Notes: a model not told the origin generated them from the letters alone. DNA of 19,827 nucleotides from an uncultured Oscillospiraceae bacterium (GCA_958354085.1 CATWUX010000031.1:1-19827); one strand, 5' to 3'. Numbered from the stretch's first letter, positions 1-6,555 are shown. Program-made: numbers and translations.

Positions 1-1
1 T

Positions 2-1333
2 GCATTCGGGCGCGTCCGCAGTGTTCAGGTATATACTCCTACCGGGCAGGAGCTGCTGTTTAACGCCCGGTCGGAGCTGTTTTTCGATAAAACGCCGACC
101 GGCCAGCTGTCGTATTCGTTTGATACGCGGGAGCTTGCCCGCGGCAGCGCGATCGCCTCCCGCGCGCTGTACGAGCTGGAAGAAGCCGGTGCGGAAAGCG
201 GCGATGTGGATTACGCTTCGATCCGGGATCAATATACCCAGCTGCCGGCATCGCTGCCGACGGCGGTGTGTGAAAAGGCGGCTGCCATTGTCAAGGGGCA
301 GAAAACGCCCTATCAGCAGATGGAGCGTCTGGAAAGCTATCTGCGCACCAACTACCGCTATACGCTTACGCCGGCGGAGGTGCCGCCGGAACGGGATTTC
401 GTAGATTATTTTCTGGAGAGCGGCGAAGGGTACTGCGTGTATTTTGCCTCTGCGATGACCGTGATGGCGCGCACGCAGGGAATTCCCGCGCGGTTTGTCG
501 TCGGTTTCGGGCTGGAAGCCGAGGGAACGGACTGGGTTGCGCGGCAAAGCACCGCGCACGCATGGGTGGAGTGCTATTTTTTCGGTATGGGCTGGGTGAC
601 CTTCGATCCGACGGCCGGCTCCTCGTATCGGCAGCCCGCGCCCGGTCCCGGCATGAGCACCCGAACGTCCACCGGGCAAACACGGGATTCGGAGCCGATT
701 TTCGTGCCGCAAACGACGGCTTCACTGCCGGACGGGACAACGAGTGCGCTGCCGGATACGGCCACGACGGCCGGGCTTACGGCGGCTGCGCCGAGTACAA
801 CCGCCACAACCGCAGCAGAGCCGCCGGCCGGCCGCCGTTTTCCCGCATGGCTGCTTTGGCTGCTGATCGGCGCGTTGACTCTGACGTTGCTGATTTTGCT
901 GCTGGTATGGCGGATACTCTCTGTACGCCGTGCGTACCGACTGGAGGACGTACAGGCGCGTTTTGCCTCCACCGCCGAGCAGATGGAGTGGTATTACCGC
1001 GACCTGCTGCGGCTGCTGGCGTGGATGGGGTATGAACCGCAGTGCGGCGAAACGCTGCTTTGCTTCGCGCGCCGCAGTATGACGGGTTTGGAGCGGGAAG
1101 AACAGGAGCGCGCGGCGAAGCGGGCCAAAAAAAGGAAAGCTCCCGCTTCTCTGCCGGAGCTTCCGGCGTTGACGGAGGCCTGCCGCTGGGTCATGAATTG
1201 GCGATACGGCGAACAGCCGCCGCAGGAAAGTGAGATCGCCGCGATCGCCGCGGCGCACGAACGTCTGGAAGAAGCGGTATGCAGACGATTGGGGCGGCTG
1301 CGCGTTTATATACGGAGAATACTGGGGCTGTAA
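2..1333 (+). CDS. Transglutaminase-like membrane protein, TgpA-type (5' end outside window)
   Basis: The reading frame is open from the window edge to the TAA at 1331-1333, giving 443 residues, so the N-terminal part lies upstream. The transglutaminase core is clear. The catalytic Cys is residue 145 of the visible part (in GEGYCVYF), the His is residue 186 (in TAHAWVE) and the Asp is residue 202 (in TFDPTAG), in the usual Cys-His-Asp order and spacing. A Thr/Ser/Ala/Pro-rich linker follows, then one strong membrane helix near nt 845-925 and a basic, helical cytoplasmic tail resembling the DUF4129-type C terminus of TgpA-family proteins. In that family the missing part would be several N-terminal membrane helices, with the transglutaminase domain outside the membrane. 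The physiological substrate is not known from sequence. MoxR and DUF58 genes often lie upstream of such genes, but that region is not visible here. Confidence 0.85.
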   Translation, partial: AFGRVRSVQVYTPTGQELLFNARSELFFDKTPTGQLSYSFDTRELARGSAIASRALYELEEAGAESGDVDYASIRDQYTQLPASLPTAVCEKAAAIVKGQKTPYQQMERLESYLRTNYRYTLTPAEVPPERDFVDYFLESGEGYCVYFASAMTVMARTQGIPARFVVGFGLEAEGTDWVARQSTAHAWVECYFFGMGWVTFDPTAGSSYRQPAPGPGMSTRTSTGQTRDSEPIFVPQTTASLPDGTTSALPDTATTAGLTAAAPSTTATTAAEPPAGRRFPAWLLWLLIGALTLTLLILLLVWRILSVRRAYRLEDVQARFASTAEQMEWYYRDLLRLLAWMGYEPQCGETLLCFARRSMTGLEREEQERAAKRAKKRKAPASLPELPALTEACRWVMNWRYGEQPPQESEIAAIAAAHERLEEAVCRRLGRLRVYIRRILGL

Positions 1334-1345
1334 ATGTGAGCAGAG

Positions 1346-1379
1346 GGTTCTTGCCATCTTCGCCGCCGTATGGTATACT
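1346..1379 (+). promoter_or_regulatory. Sigma-A-type promoter of the zinc-ribbon gene
   Basis: The -35 box TTGCCA (1351-1356) and the -10 box TATACT (1374-1379) are 17 bp apart, with an extended -10 TG at 1371-1372. The expected start site is near 1386, about 25 nt before the gene. The 9-mer GGTTCTTGC (1346-1354) and the 11-mer TATGGTATACT (1369-1379) recur in the promoter of the next gene. Confidence 0.7.
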
Positions 1380-1410
1380 TCTTTTATCAATAGATGGAGG
1401 ATGAATCGTG

Positions 1411-2262
1411 ATGCGGTGTCCCAATTGCGGTGCGGAATCGGATAAAGAAATTTGCGAATATTGCGGGTCGGTGCTGGAAAAGCCGAAAACGGCGCCTTCG
1501 CCGGCGGAGCAGCCGATACCGCCGGTTTCTCCGGTGCCGCCGATGCCGTCCGGCCAGTTTACTGCGCCGATGAGCAGGCAGCCGGCCAAACAAGGCTCCG
1601 GGTGCGTTGCCGTCTTTGCCGTTGTCTTCATTGTGGTCGTAGTGCTCATAATCGTCAGCTTTATGTTCACCTTTTTCCAGACCAGACGCGTCCTGGAGGG
1701 ATGGAACGAGGGATCCGATATTCTCTGGGAAGAGGATTGGGAGGAGAACTGGGAGGATGAGCTCGACACGTCTGCGGAGGATCCGCTGTATATCTACAAA
1801 GCGGGGATGTACAAGGTCGGTACGGATATTCCCGCCGGCTTGTATGTGCTGCAGGCAACCGATCATGCGACGGCCTATTACGTGATCACAAAGGACAGTA
1901 CAGGCGAGATCGACAGCATCGTGGCGAATGACAGCTTTCCTGTGAACGCTTATGTTGAGGTGGAAGAGGGCCAATATCTGGAAGTCAAGCGGGCGCGGTT
2001 TGCGCCGGAAAGCGATGTTCCGGCCTTCACGGACACAGACGGCATCTATGGCGAAGGAATGTACAAGGTCGGCAAAGATCTGCCGGCGGGCGAATACAAG
2101 GTGCGCGCCGTCGAGGGCAAAACCGCCTATGTGGCGGTTCTTTCCCACTGCAACGGCGGCTTGGGCAGCGTCGTGACCAATGACAATTTCACCGATGAAA
2201 AGTACGTGACGGTGAAAGAAGGACAGTATATTGTCATTAACCGCGGCGAGCTGGTGAAGTAG
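1411..2262 (+). CDS. Zinc-ribbon membrane protein with duplicated C-terminal domain
   Basis: The protein has 283 residues and its function is not recognised. A short N-terminal zinc ribbon has two CxxC pairs (C3, C6, C15, C18). It is followed by a Pro-rich linker (about 25-60), one membrane helix (about 65-88), a very acidic Glu/Trp/Asp stretch (about 98-124) and two copies of a domain of roughly 65 residues (about 128-197 and 213-280). Both copies start GMYKVG.D.PAG.Y and end EGQY..V.R. The predicted topology is zinc ribbon inside and repeats outside. ATG 1411 was chosen because GGAGG at 1396-1400 is 10 nt upstream. GTG 1408, three bases earlier and in frame, is a possible alternative with 7-nt spacing. 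The gene has its own promoter and no clear terminator separates it from the next gene. Proteins pairing a zinc ribbon with this repeat are common as hypothetical proteins in Clostridia; that is from memory, not a search. Confidence 0.85.
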   Translation: MRCPNCGAESDKEICEYCGSVLEKPKTAPSPAEQPIPPVSPVPPMPSGQFTAPMSRQPAKQGSGCVAVFAVVFIVVVVLIIVSFMFTFFQTRRVLEGWNEGSDILWEEDWEENWEDELDTSAEDPLYIYKAGMYKVGTDIPAGLYVLQATDHATAYYVITKDSTGEIDSIVANDSFPVNAYVEVEEGQYLEVKRARFAPESDVPAFTDTDGIYGEGMYKVGKDLPAGEYKVRAVEGKTAYVAVLSHCNGGLGSVVTNDNFTDEKYVTVKEGQYIVINRGELVK

Positions 2263-2267
2263 CAGCC

Positions 2268-2302
2268 GGTTCTTGCGGAAAGACAGGAAAATATGGTATA
2301 CT
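2268..2302 (+). promoter_or_regulatory. Sigma-A-type promoter of the SNF2 ATPase gene
   Basis: A weak -35 box TTGCGG (2273-2278) and the -10 box TATACT (2297-2302) are 18 bp apart, with an extended -10 TG at 2294-2295. It shares GGTTCTTGC and TATGGTATACT with the promoter at 1346-1379. The expected start near 2309 falls inside the 28-nt palindrome. Confidence 0.65.
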
Positions 2303-2304
2303 AC

Positions 2305-2332
2305 AATGGCATCGGAGCGCTCCGATGCCATT
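2305..2332. promoter_or_regulatory. Perfect 28-nt palindrome at the predicted transcription start of the SNF2 ATPase gene
   Basis: The half AATGGCATCGGAGC (2305-2318) is followed directly by its exact reverse complement (2319-2332) with no spacer. It starts 3 bp after the -10 box. It could be an operator for a dimeric repressor, or a hairpin at the extreme 5' end of the mRNA that affects stability or clearance from the promoter. The sequence does not decide between these. Confidence 0.6.
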
Positions 2333-2363
2333 CGCGATTCTGAAGAGAAAGGACGGAGGCTGC

Positions 2364-5300
2364 ATGGCGGTATTCACGCTCAAAAAAATCCAGCAGGAGG
2401 CAACCAACCGCCAGACCTATCTGCGCGGCGTATCCTGCTACAATTCCGGGCGCGTGTCCGATGTGACGCGTGAGTCGAATACGTTTTACGCCGAATATAT
2501 GACCGCACAGGTGCAGGGCAGCGATCCGACCGTTCATTATCATGTGGAAGTCGGCTTTGACGACGCGGGCGAAGCGGATTATTACGAATGCACCTGCCCG
2601 GCCTTTGAACAGTACGAGGGCGCGTGCAAGCACATTGTCGCGCTGATGGTACACAAATATTACGCCGATATGGTCAGCGGCATGACAACCGCGGCACAGC
2701 TGATGAAACAGGCCGCGCCGCGCAAGCCGCGTACCGACGATGCGGCACGGCGGATGATGGAAGCGTATGTCGCGCAGGAAACGGCGCAATTCATGGCGCA
2801 GGCGCTGCCGGCGGAGGAACAGGTCACATTGGTGCCGTGCCTGAGCCTGACTGTGCGCCCAAGCGTGACCTTCACGCTCGGCAGCAAGCGGCAATACGTT
2901 CTTCGGGATATAGACAAGTTTTTCGATGCCATGCAGGAGCATGCAACGGTGGAATACGGCAAGCAGCTGCGGTTTTTGCATCATTTGGACGCGTTCGCAC
3001 CGGCCAGCCGGCCGCTGGTGCAGTTTCTTTTGCGCTGTGTGGTGGAGCACCAGTATTTGGCCGGCGGCTATTATACCTATGCCAGGACGCTGGGGCGGGA
3101 GCTGCCGCTTTCCCCCGCACAGCTGGACGCTTTTTTTGAGCTGTTCAGCGGACAGAAGGTAGCCCGGGCAGTCAGCGCCCGTGTCGAAACCCTGCGGTTT
3201 GCCGCCGAGAATCCGGCGATCACGTTGGAGGTGCAGCCGGAGAAAAACGGGTTTCGGTTTTCGGCGCCGGCCATGCGCCGCTATTACGGCGCCCGGTATA
3301 CGTATATCGACATGGAGGGAACGCTGTATCGCTGCGAGGAAACGTTCTTGCGGCAGGTAGGCGAGCTTGTCCACGGATTGGAAGACGGCTATGGCAGCTT
3401 GTTTATCACCGAGGAGGATATGCCGGAATTTTGCACCGGCGTGCTGCCTGCCATCCGCGGCTGCGTGTCGCTGACGGGCAGCACCGAGCAGCTGGAACAG
3501 TTCGCACCGCTGCCGATGGAGCCGGAGGTGTATTTGGACGCGCCGGACAGCAACCGCATTACCGCCCGTCTGCTGTGCTGCTATGGGGAGAAACGGCTGA
3601 ATCCGTATCAGGAAGCCGCGCACGCCGACGGCAGCCGCGATCGGGTGGGCGAGCTGAAGCTGCGCCTGTTGCTGCAAAAATATTTTCCGCTGTATGACGA
3701 GGACGGAGAGCGGCTGGTGCTCGAGGGGGACGACGAGACCATCTACCGCTTCATTACCGACGGCGTGGACGAAATTTCCGCCGTCGCGCCGGTGTACGTT
3801 ACTGATCGATTTAAAAAGATCGGTATCGATCCGGCGCCGCGTGTGGCGGTGGGAGTGAGCTTGGACAGCGACCTGCTGGAGCTTTCCTTTGACTTCGGCG
3901 AGCTGGAGCGGGACGAGCTGCTGCATCTGCTGGAGGGCTACCGGGAGCATAAGAAATTCCACCGGCTGAAAAGCGGCCGCTATATCCAGCTGGATGAATC
4001 GGCGCTCACGGGGCTGTCCCAGATCGTGGACGGGCTGGCGCTGACGGAAATGGAGCTGCGTACCGGACGCGTCAGCGTGCCGAAGTACCGCGCGATGTAT
4101 CTGGATAAGGTGATGCGCGCGAACGAGGGGCTGCCTTTTTCCCGCGATAACGGCTTCAAAAGCCTCGTGAAAAATATGAAAGCGGTGGAGGACAGCGAAT
4201 TTGCCGTGCCGCCCTCGCTTGCCGGCGTGCTGCGCAATTATCAGAAAACCGGTTTCCGCTGGCTCAAAACGATGGAACAGTATGGATTCGGCGGCATTTT
4301 GGCGGACGATATGGGCTTGGGCAAGACGCTTCAAATCATCACGCTGCTGCTGGACGCGCGGCAAAACGGCAACACCCTGCCGTCGCTGGTGGTTTGCCCG
4401 ACCTCGCTGGTGTTCAACTGGGAAAGCGAGCTGCACCGTTTTGCACCGGAGCTGACGGTGCTCGTGATCACCGGCGACGCATCTGCGCGTGCGGAGCTGC
4501 TGCGGCTGGCGAACGCCTACGACGTGGTTATCACCTCTTACGATATGCTGAAGCGCGACATCGAGCACTATGCCGGCAAGAAGTTCCGGTACCATGTGCT
4601 GGATGAGGCGCAGTATATCAAAAACCATAACACGCAAAACGCCAAGGCGGTTAAGGCCGTGGTCAGCCGGCAGCGCTTTGCGCTCACCGGTACGCCCATT
4701 GAGAACCGCCTCAGCGAATTGTGGAGTATATTCGATTTTCTGATGCCGGGCTTCCTGTTCGGCTATACCAAGTTCCGCGACAAGCTGGAAACCCCCATCG
4801 TCAAAAACGGCGATGAGGACGCGCTTGAGCAGCTCAGCCGGATGTCCGCGCCGTTCATTCTGCGGCGGCTGAAAAAAGACGTGCTGCGCGAGCTTCCTGC
4901 CAAAACCGAAACGGTGCTCTATACCACCATGGAAACGCCGCAGCGGCAAACCTATCTGGCGAATCTGGCGCAGGCGCGGCAACAGCTGCGCACGGAGGAC
5001 GCCGCCGGCTCCGAAAACGGCAAACTGGCCATCCTTGCCGTGCTGACACGGCTGCGGCAGATTTGTTGTGACCCGTCGCTGTGTTATGAAAATTACGAGG
5101 GCGGCAGCGCCAAGCTGGAATGTTGTATCGAGCTGCTCAAGGAGGCGGCTGCCACCGGGCATAAGGTGCTGCTGTTTTCGCAGTTTACCTCCATGCTGGC
5201 CATCCTGCGCGACCGGCTGGAGGCGGAGGGGCTGCGGTATTACCTGCTGCAAGGCTCGACCTCCAAGGAACAGCGCACCGCCATGGTGGACAGCTTTAAC

Positions 5301-5615
5301 CGTGACGATACCGAGGTGTTCCTGATTTCGCTCAAAGCGGGCGGCACCGGGCTGAATCTGACGGGGGCGGACGTGGTTATCCATTTCGATCCGTGGTGGA
5401 ATCTGTCCGCACAGAATCAGGCGACCGACCGCGCGCACCGCATCGGGCAGAAAAACAGCGTGCAGGTCTATAAGCTGATCGCCAAGGATACGATCGAGGA
5501 AAAGATCCTGCGTTTGCAGGAGACAAAGCAGGATCTGGCGGAGGCGGTCATCCGGCAGGGCGAGGGCTTGCTGTCCGCGCTGACGCGTGAACAATTGTTG
5601 GAGCTGTTAGAGTGA
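2364..5615 (+). CDS. SWIM zinc-finger SNF2-family DEAD/DEAH-box ATPase (helicase-like)
   Basis: The protein has 1083 residues. An N-terminal SWIM zinc finger has the CxCx9CxH pattern (C76, C78, C88, H90). A middle region of about 500 residues resembles the bacterial SNF2-associated region. A C-terminal SNF2 motor follows, with Walker A DDMGLGKT (K654), Walker B DEAQ (747-750) and motif VI QATDRAHRIGQ (1019-1029). The family uses ATP to translocate on double-stranded DNA and remodel protein-nucleic acid complexes; RapA-like and YwqA-like proteins are relatives, but the cellular target here is unknown. ATG 2364 was chosen because GGAGG (2355-2359) and AAAGGA (2347-2352) precede it. An in-frame ATG at 2325 lies inside the palindrome close to the predicted transcript start and has no binding site. 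The gene stands alone under its own promoter, and no good terminator follows on this strand. Confidence 0.95.
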   Translation: MAVFTLKKIQQEATNRQTYLRGVSCYNSGRVSDVTRESNTFYAEYMTAQVQGSDPTVHYHVEVGFDDAGEADYYECTCPAFEQYEGACKHIVALMVHKYYADMVSGMTTAAQLMKQAAPRKPRTDDAARRMMEAYVAQETAQFMAQALPAEEQVTLVPCLSLTVRPSVTFTLGSKRQYVLRDIDKFFDAMQEHATVEYGKQLRFLHHLDAFAPASRPLVQFLLRCVVEHQYLAGGYYTYARTLGRELPLSPAQLDAFFELFSGQKVARAVSARVETLRFAAENPAITLEVQPEKNGFRFSAPAMRRYYGARYTYIDMEGTLYRCEETFLRQVGELVHGLEDGYGSLFITEEDMPEFCTGVLPAIRGCVSLTGSTEQLEQFAPLPMEPEVYLDAPDSNRITARLLCCYGEKRLNPYQEAAHADGSRDRVGELKLRLLLQKYFPLYDEDGERLVLEGDDETIYRFITDGVDEISAVAPVYVTDRFKKIGIDPAPRVAVGVSLDSDLLELSFDFGELERDELLHLLEGYREHKKFHRLKSGRYIQLDESALTGLSQIVDGLALTEMELRTGRVSVPKYRAMYLDKVMRANEGLPFSRDNGFKSLVKNMKAVEDSEFAVPPSLAGVLRNYQKTGFRWLKTMEQYGFGGILADDMGLGKTLQIITLLLDARQNGNTLPSLVVCPTSLVFNWESELHRFAPELTVLVITGDASARAELLRLANAYDVVITSYDMLKRDIEHYAGKKFRYHVLDEAQYIKNHNTQNAKAVKAVVSRQRFALTGTPIENRLSELWSIFDFLMPGFLFGYTKFRDKLETPIVKNGDEDALEQLSRMSAPFILRRLKKDVLRELPAKTETVLYTTMETPQRQTYLANLAQARQQLRTEDAAGSENGKLAILAVLTRLRQICCDPSLCYENYEGGSAKLECCIELLKEAAATGHKVLLFSQFTSMLAILRDRLEAEGLRYYLLQGSTSKEQRTAMVDSFNRDDTEVFLISLKAGGTGLNLTGADVVIHFDPWWNLSAQNQATDRAHRIGQKNSVQVYKLIAKDTIEEKILRLQETKQDLAEAVIRQGEGLLSALTREQLLELLE

Positions 5616-5627
5616 TCGTATTCTCCT

Positions 5628-5711
5628 ATGGGAAGAAAGCTGTTTCGGTTTATCGTATGCTTTCTCGTCTTGCTGGTTTTGCTCATTGCAAATTGCATGA
5701 AGGCAAAATAA
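5628..5711 (+). CDS. Possible 27-aa single-pass membrane peptide
   Basis: The ORF begins 12 nt after the stop of the SNF2 gene and encodes MGRKLFRFIVCFLVLLVLL followed by IANCMKAK. This is a basic N terminus, one hydrophobic helix of about 17 residues and a basic C-terminal end. Size and shape fit small membrane peptides, including type I toxins, but no family was recognised. The UAA stop (5709-5711) lies in the A-rich tract that forms the U-tail of the opposite-strand RNA terminator, so the 3' end of its message would pair with that RNA. Against it, no Shine-Dalgarno sequence precedes the ATG (the bases before it are TCTCCT), and no convincing promoter lies between it and the SNF2 gene, so it would depend on read-through. 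It may be a chance ORF. Confidence 0.35.
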   Translation: MGRKLFRFIVCFLVLLVLLIANCMKAK

Positions 5712-5742
5712 AAGCCGCCACACTCTAGGACAGTGTAACGGC
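5705..5742 (-). terminator. Rho-independent terminator of the predicted antisense RNA
   Basis: Read on the minus strand, an 11-bp stem (plus 5732-5742 with 5714-5724, two G-U pairs) with a 7-nt loop is followed by TTTTATTTT (plus 5713-5705). On the plus strand the stem has two A-C mismatches and lacks a U-tail, so it is not a good terminator for the SNF2 gene. Confidence 0.7.
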
Positions 5743-5781
5743 GAAAGCAAAAGCAACACGACCATAAAATGTCGCTTTCTT
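5705..5781 (-). ncRNA. Predicted antisense small RNA, about 77 nt, two hairpins
   Basis: On the minus strand a good promoter (5788-5816) is followed within 80 nt by a rho-independent terminator. Between them, AAAGCGACA (plus 5770-5778) pairs with TGTTGCTTT (plus 5750-5758) with one G-U pair and an 11-nt loop. The second hairpin is the terminator. Both stems pair fully, using G-U pairs, only when transcribed from the minus strand; on the plus strand the same positions are A-C mismatches, which argues for the minus strand as the RNA. The RNA would overlap the last codons and 3' region of the candidate 27-aa peptide, as antitoxin RNAs do in type I toxin-antitoxin loci. An ATG within it has no ribosome binding site, so translation is not proposed. 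Expression is unproven. Confidence 0.5.
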
Positions 5782-5787
5782 GAGTAC

Positions 5788-5816
5788 ACTATATCATAGA
5801 TTGGGGGTAATGTCTA
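5788..5816 (-). promoter_or_regulatory. Promoter of the predicted antisense RNA
   Basis: Minus strand -35 TAGACA (plus 5811-5816) and -10 TATAGT (plus 5788-5793) are exactly 17 bp apart. The -35 overlaps the start codon of the ribbon-helix-helix gene, so a protein bound here could affect transcription in both directions. The expected start is near plus 5781. Confidence 0.55.
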
Positions 5817-5989
5817 TAGCTGAATTAGAATCAAAAAAACGTTGGGACAGAGAAAACACTGTGCTTATCACTGTAAAACTCAACCGAAAAACCGATGCCG
5901 ATATAATAAAGGCAATCGGGAATCCATCCAGCAAAGCCGGAAGAATAAAAGAACTTATTCGGATGGCAATCAAAAAAAACAACCTCTAG
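5810..5989 (+). CDS. Small ribbon-helix-helix DNA-binding protein, orphan
   Basis: The protein has 59 residues. A polar N terminus (1-15) is followed by a beta strand (NTVLITVKL, about 16-24), a helix starting at DADIIKAI and a helix starting at AGRIKELIRMAIKK, the strand-helix-helix order of Arc/MetJ/CopG-type dimeric DNA-binding proteins. Related small proteins with a KTDADII motif recur in gut Firmicutes (from memory); no name is assigned. ATG 5810 has GGGGG just 2 nt upstream, closer than usual; an in-frame TTG at 5780 would add ten unlikely residues. The gene is about 38% GC by hand count (68 of 180 bases from 5811) and uses ATA and AGA codons, which are rare in neighbouring genes, suggesting foreign origin. 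It could regulate its own region or be a remnant of a mobile element; no relaxase, integrase or toxin partner is visible. Confidence 0.7.
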   Translation: MSIAELESKKRWDRENTVLITVKLNRKTDADIIKAIGNPSSKAGRIKELIRMAIKKNNL

Positions 5990-6026
5990 ATACTGTCATT
6001 CTTGGCGGAGCGTCAGTACCTAGAGG
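5972..6026 (-). terminator. Rho-independent terminator downstream of the BofC-C-like gene
   Basis: Read on the minus strand, CCTCTAGGTACTG (plus 6026-6014) pairs with CAGTATCTAGAGG (plus 5995-5983) over 13 bp with one G-U pair, around an 18-nt loop. TTG and a run of eight T (plus 5979-5972) follow. It overlaps the last codons and stop of the convergent ribbon-helix-helix gene. Confidence 0.7.
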
Positions 6027-6035
6027 CCACACAAC

Positions 6036-6095
6036 ACAATACACGCGGTATCGGCTGCCCTTGTATTGTATACCAAAGCCGGAGATAATACAAGG
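6036..6095 (-). repeat. Overlapping inverted repeats that can form mutually exclusive hairpins
   Basis: CCTTGTATT (6059-6067) is the reverse complement of AATACAAGG (6087-6095). ACAATAC (6036-6042) is the reverse complement of GTATTGT (6063-6069), which overlaps the first arm, so only one hairpin can form at a time. The stretch 5990-6146 holds no gene. It would be the 3' untranslated part of the BofC-C-like transcript before its terminator, or part of a separate structured RNA. No known RNA family or mobile-element end was recognised. Confidence 0.5.
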
Positions 6096-6146
6096 CGAAA
6101 AAATACGTTAGGTCTTATTCTTTCCGAGGTTCAATGTATAATAGGT

Positions 6147-6488
6147 TCAGCTGGTGTAATCCTCCAGCAGCCGCGCCAGCTCCTCTTCGCTGTAAATCGG
6201 GATCCCGTCCCGCAGCCGCGTCTGCTCCTCCGCGGGCAGCGTGGAGACATACACGTCGTATACCTCGTCCGGCGTCTGGCCGCCCGCCACAAATATGGCC
6301 AGCTTCCCGTTCCATTGTCCGAGAATGCGGTGCAGCACGGCTACCGTGGAGGCGGAGGACGCCGGACTCAGGCTGCTTTCCGGTTCGGACGCCGGTTTGC
6401 GGGTGAACCCCCACAGCAGCATACAAACAATGGATACGACCGATACGGCCAGTGTGCCGATAAAAACCGGCAGCCGATATTTTTGCAT
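6147..6488 (-). CDS. BofC C-terminal-domain-like membrane protein
   Basis: The protein has 113 residues: one N-terminal membrane helix (about 7-28), a short Ser/Pro/Glu linker (about 30-48) and a compact outer domain (about 49-113). That domain has the features of the BofC C-terminal fold: HRILGQWNGKLAIF, DVYVSTLPAEEQ, then IPIYSEEELARLLEDY. In Bacillus, BofC is a forespore protein that restrains the SpoIVB protease in sigma-K checkpoint signalling. Clostridia often carry short membrane proteins with only this C-terminal domain, and whether they act the same way is not known. ATG 6488 was chosen because AAGGAG (plus 6498-6503) lies 9 nt upstream; an in-frame ATG nine codons earlier lacks such a site. 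The gene is divergent from the PBP gene and has a possible sporulation promoter. Confidence 0.8.
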   Translation of the reverse strand: MQKYRLPVFIGTLAVSVVSIVCMLLWGFTRKPASEPESSLSPASSASTVAVLHRILGQWNGKLAIFVAGGQTPDEVYDVYVSTLPAEEQTRLRDGIPIYSEEELARLLEDYTS

Positions 6489-6526
6489 AAACGGAAACTC
6501 CTTCCACTCTATCAAAATCTATAGGG

Positions 6527-6555
6527 ATAGTATGGGCAAATTCTGGGTAAAATAT
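6527..6555 (-). promoter_or_regulatory. Possible sigma-E-like sporulation promoter of the BofC-C-like gene
   Basis: The minus strand carries ATATTT (plus 6550-6555), a 15-bp spacer and CATACTAT (plus 6527-6534). This resembles the Bacillus sigma-E pattern of an ATATT-type -35 and a CATACAxT -10, with one mismatch in the -10. No good sigma-A promoter was found for this gene. The call rests on a short, degenerate match. Confidence 0.35.

Noticed and set aside
2301..5594. Minus-strand ORF of 1097 codons opposite the SNF2 gene
   Set aside because: It mirrors the SNF2 frame almost exactly, has a biased low-complexity composition (rich in Gln, His, Arg, Leu) and no family features. Such long open frames arise from the GC-rich codon pattern of the real gene.
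5607..5789. Minus-strand ORF across the predicted antisense RNA
   Set aside because: It has a hydrophobic beginning but no ribosome binding site, runs straight through the terminator hairpin and U-tract, and continues into the reverse of the SNF2 gene. The RNA explanation fits the data better.
6036..6095. Inverted repeats as ends of an insertion sequence
   Set aside because: There is no transposase, no flanking target-site duplication, and the arms are nested and overlapping, not terminal. Kept only as structured sequence.
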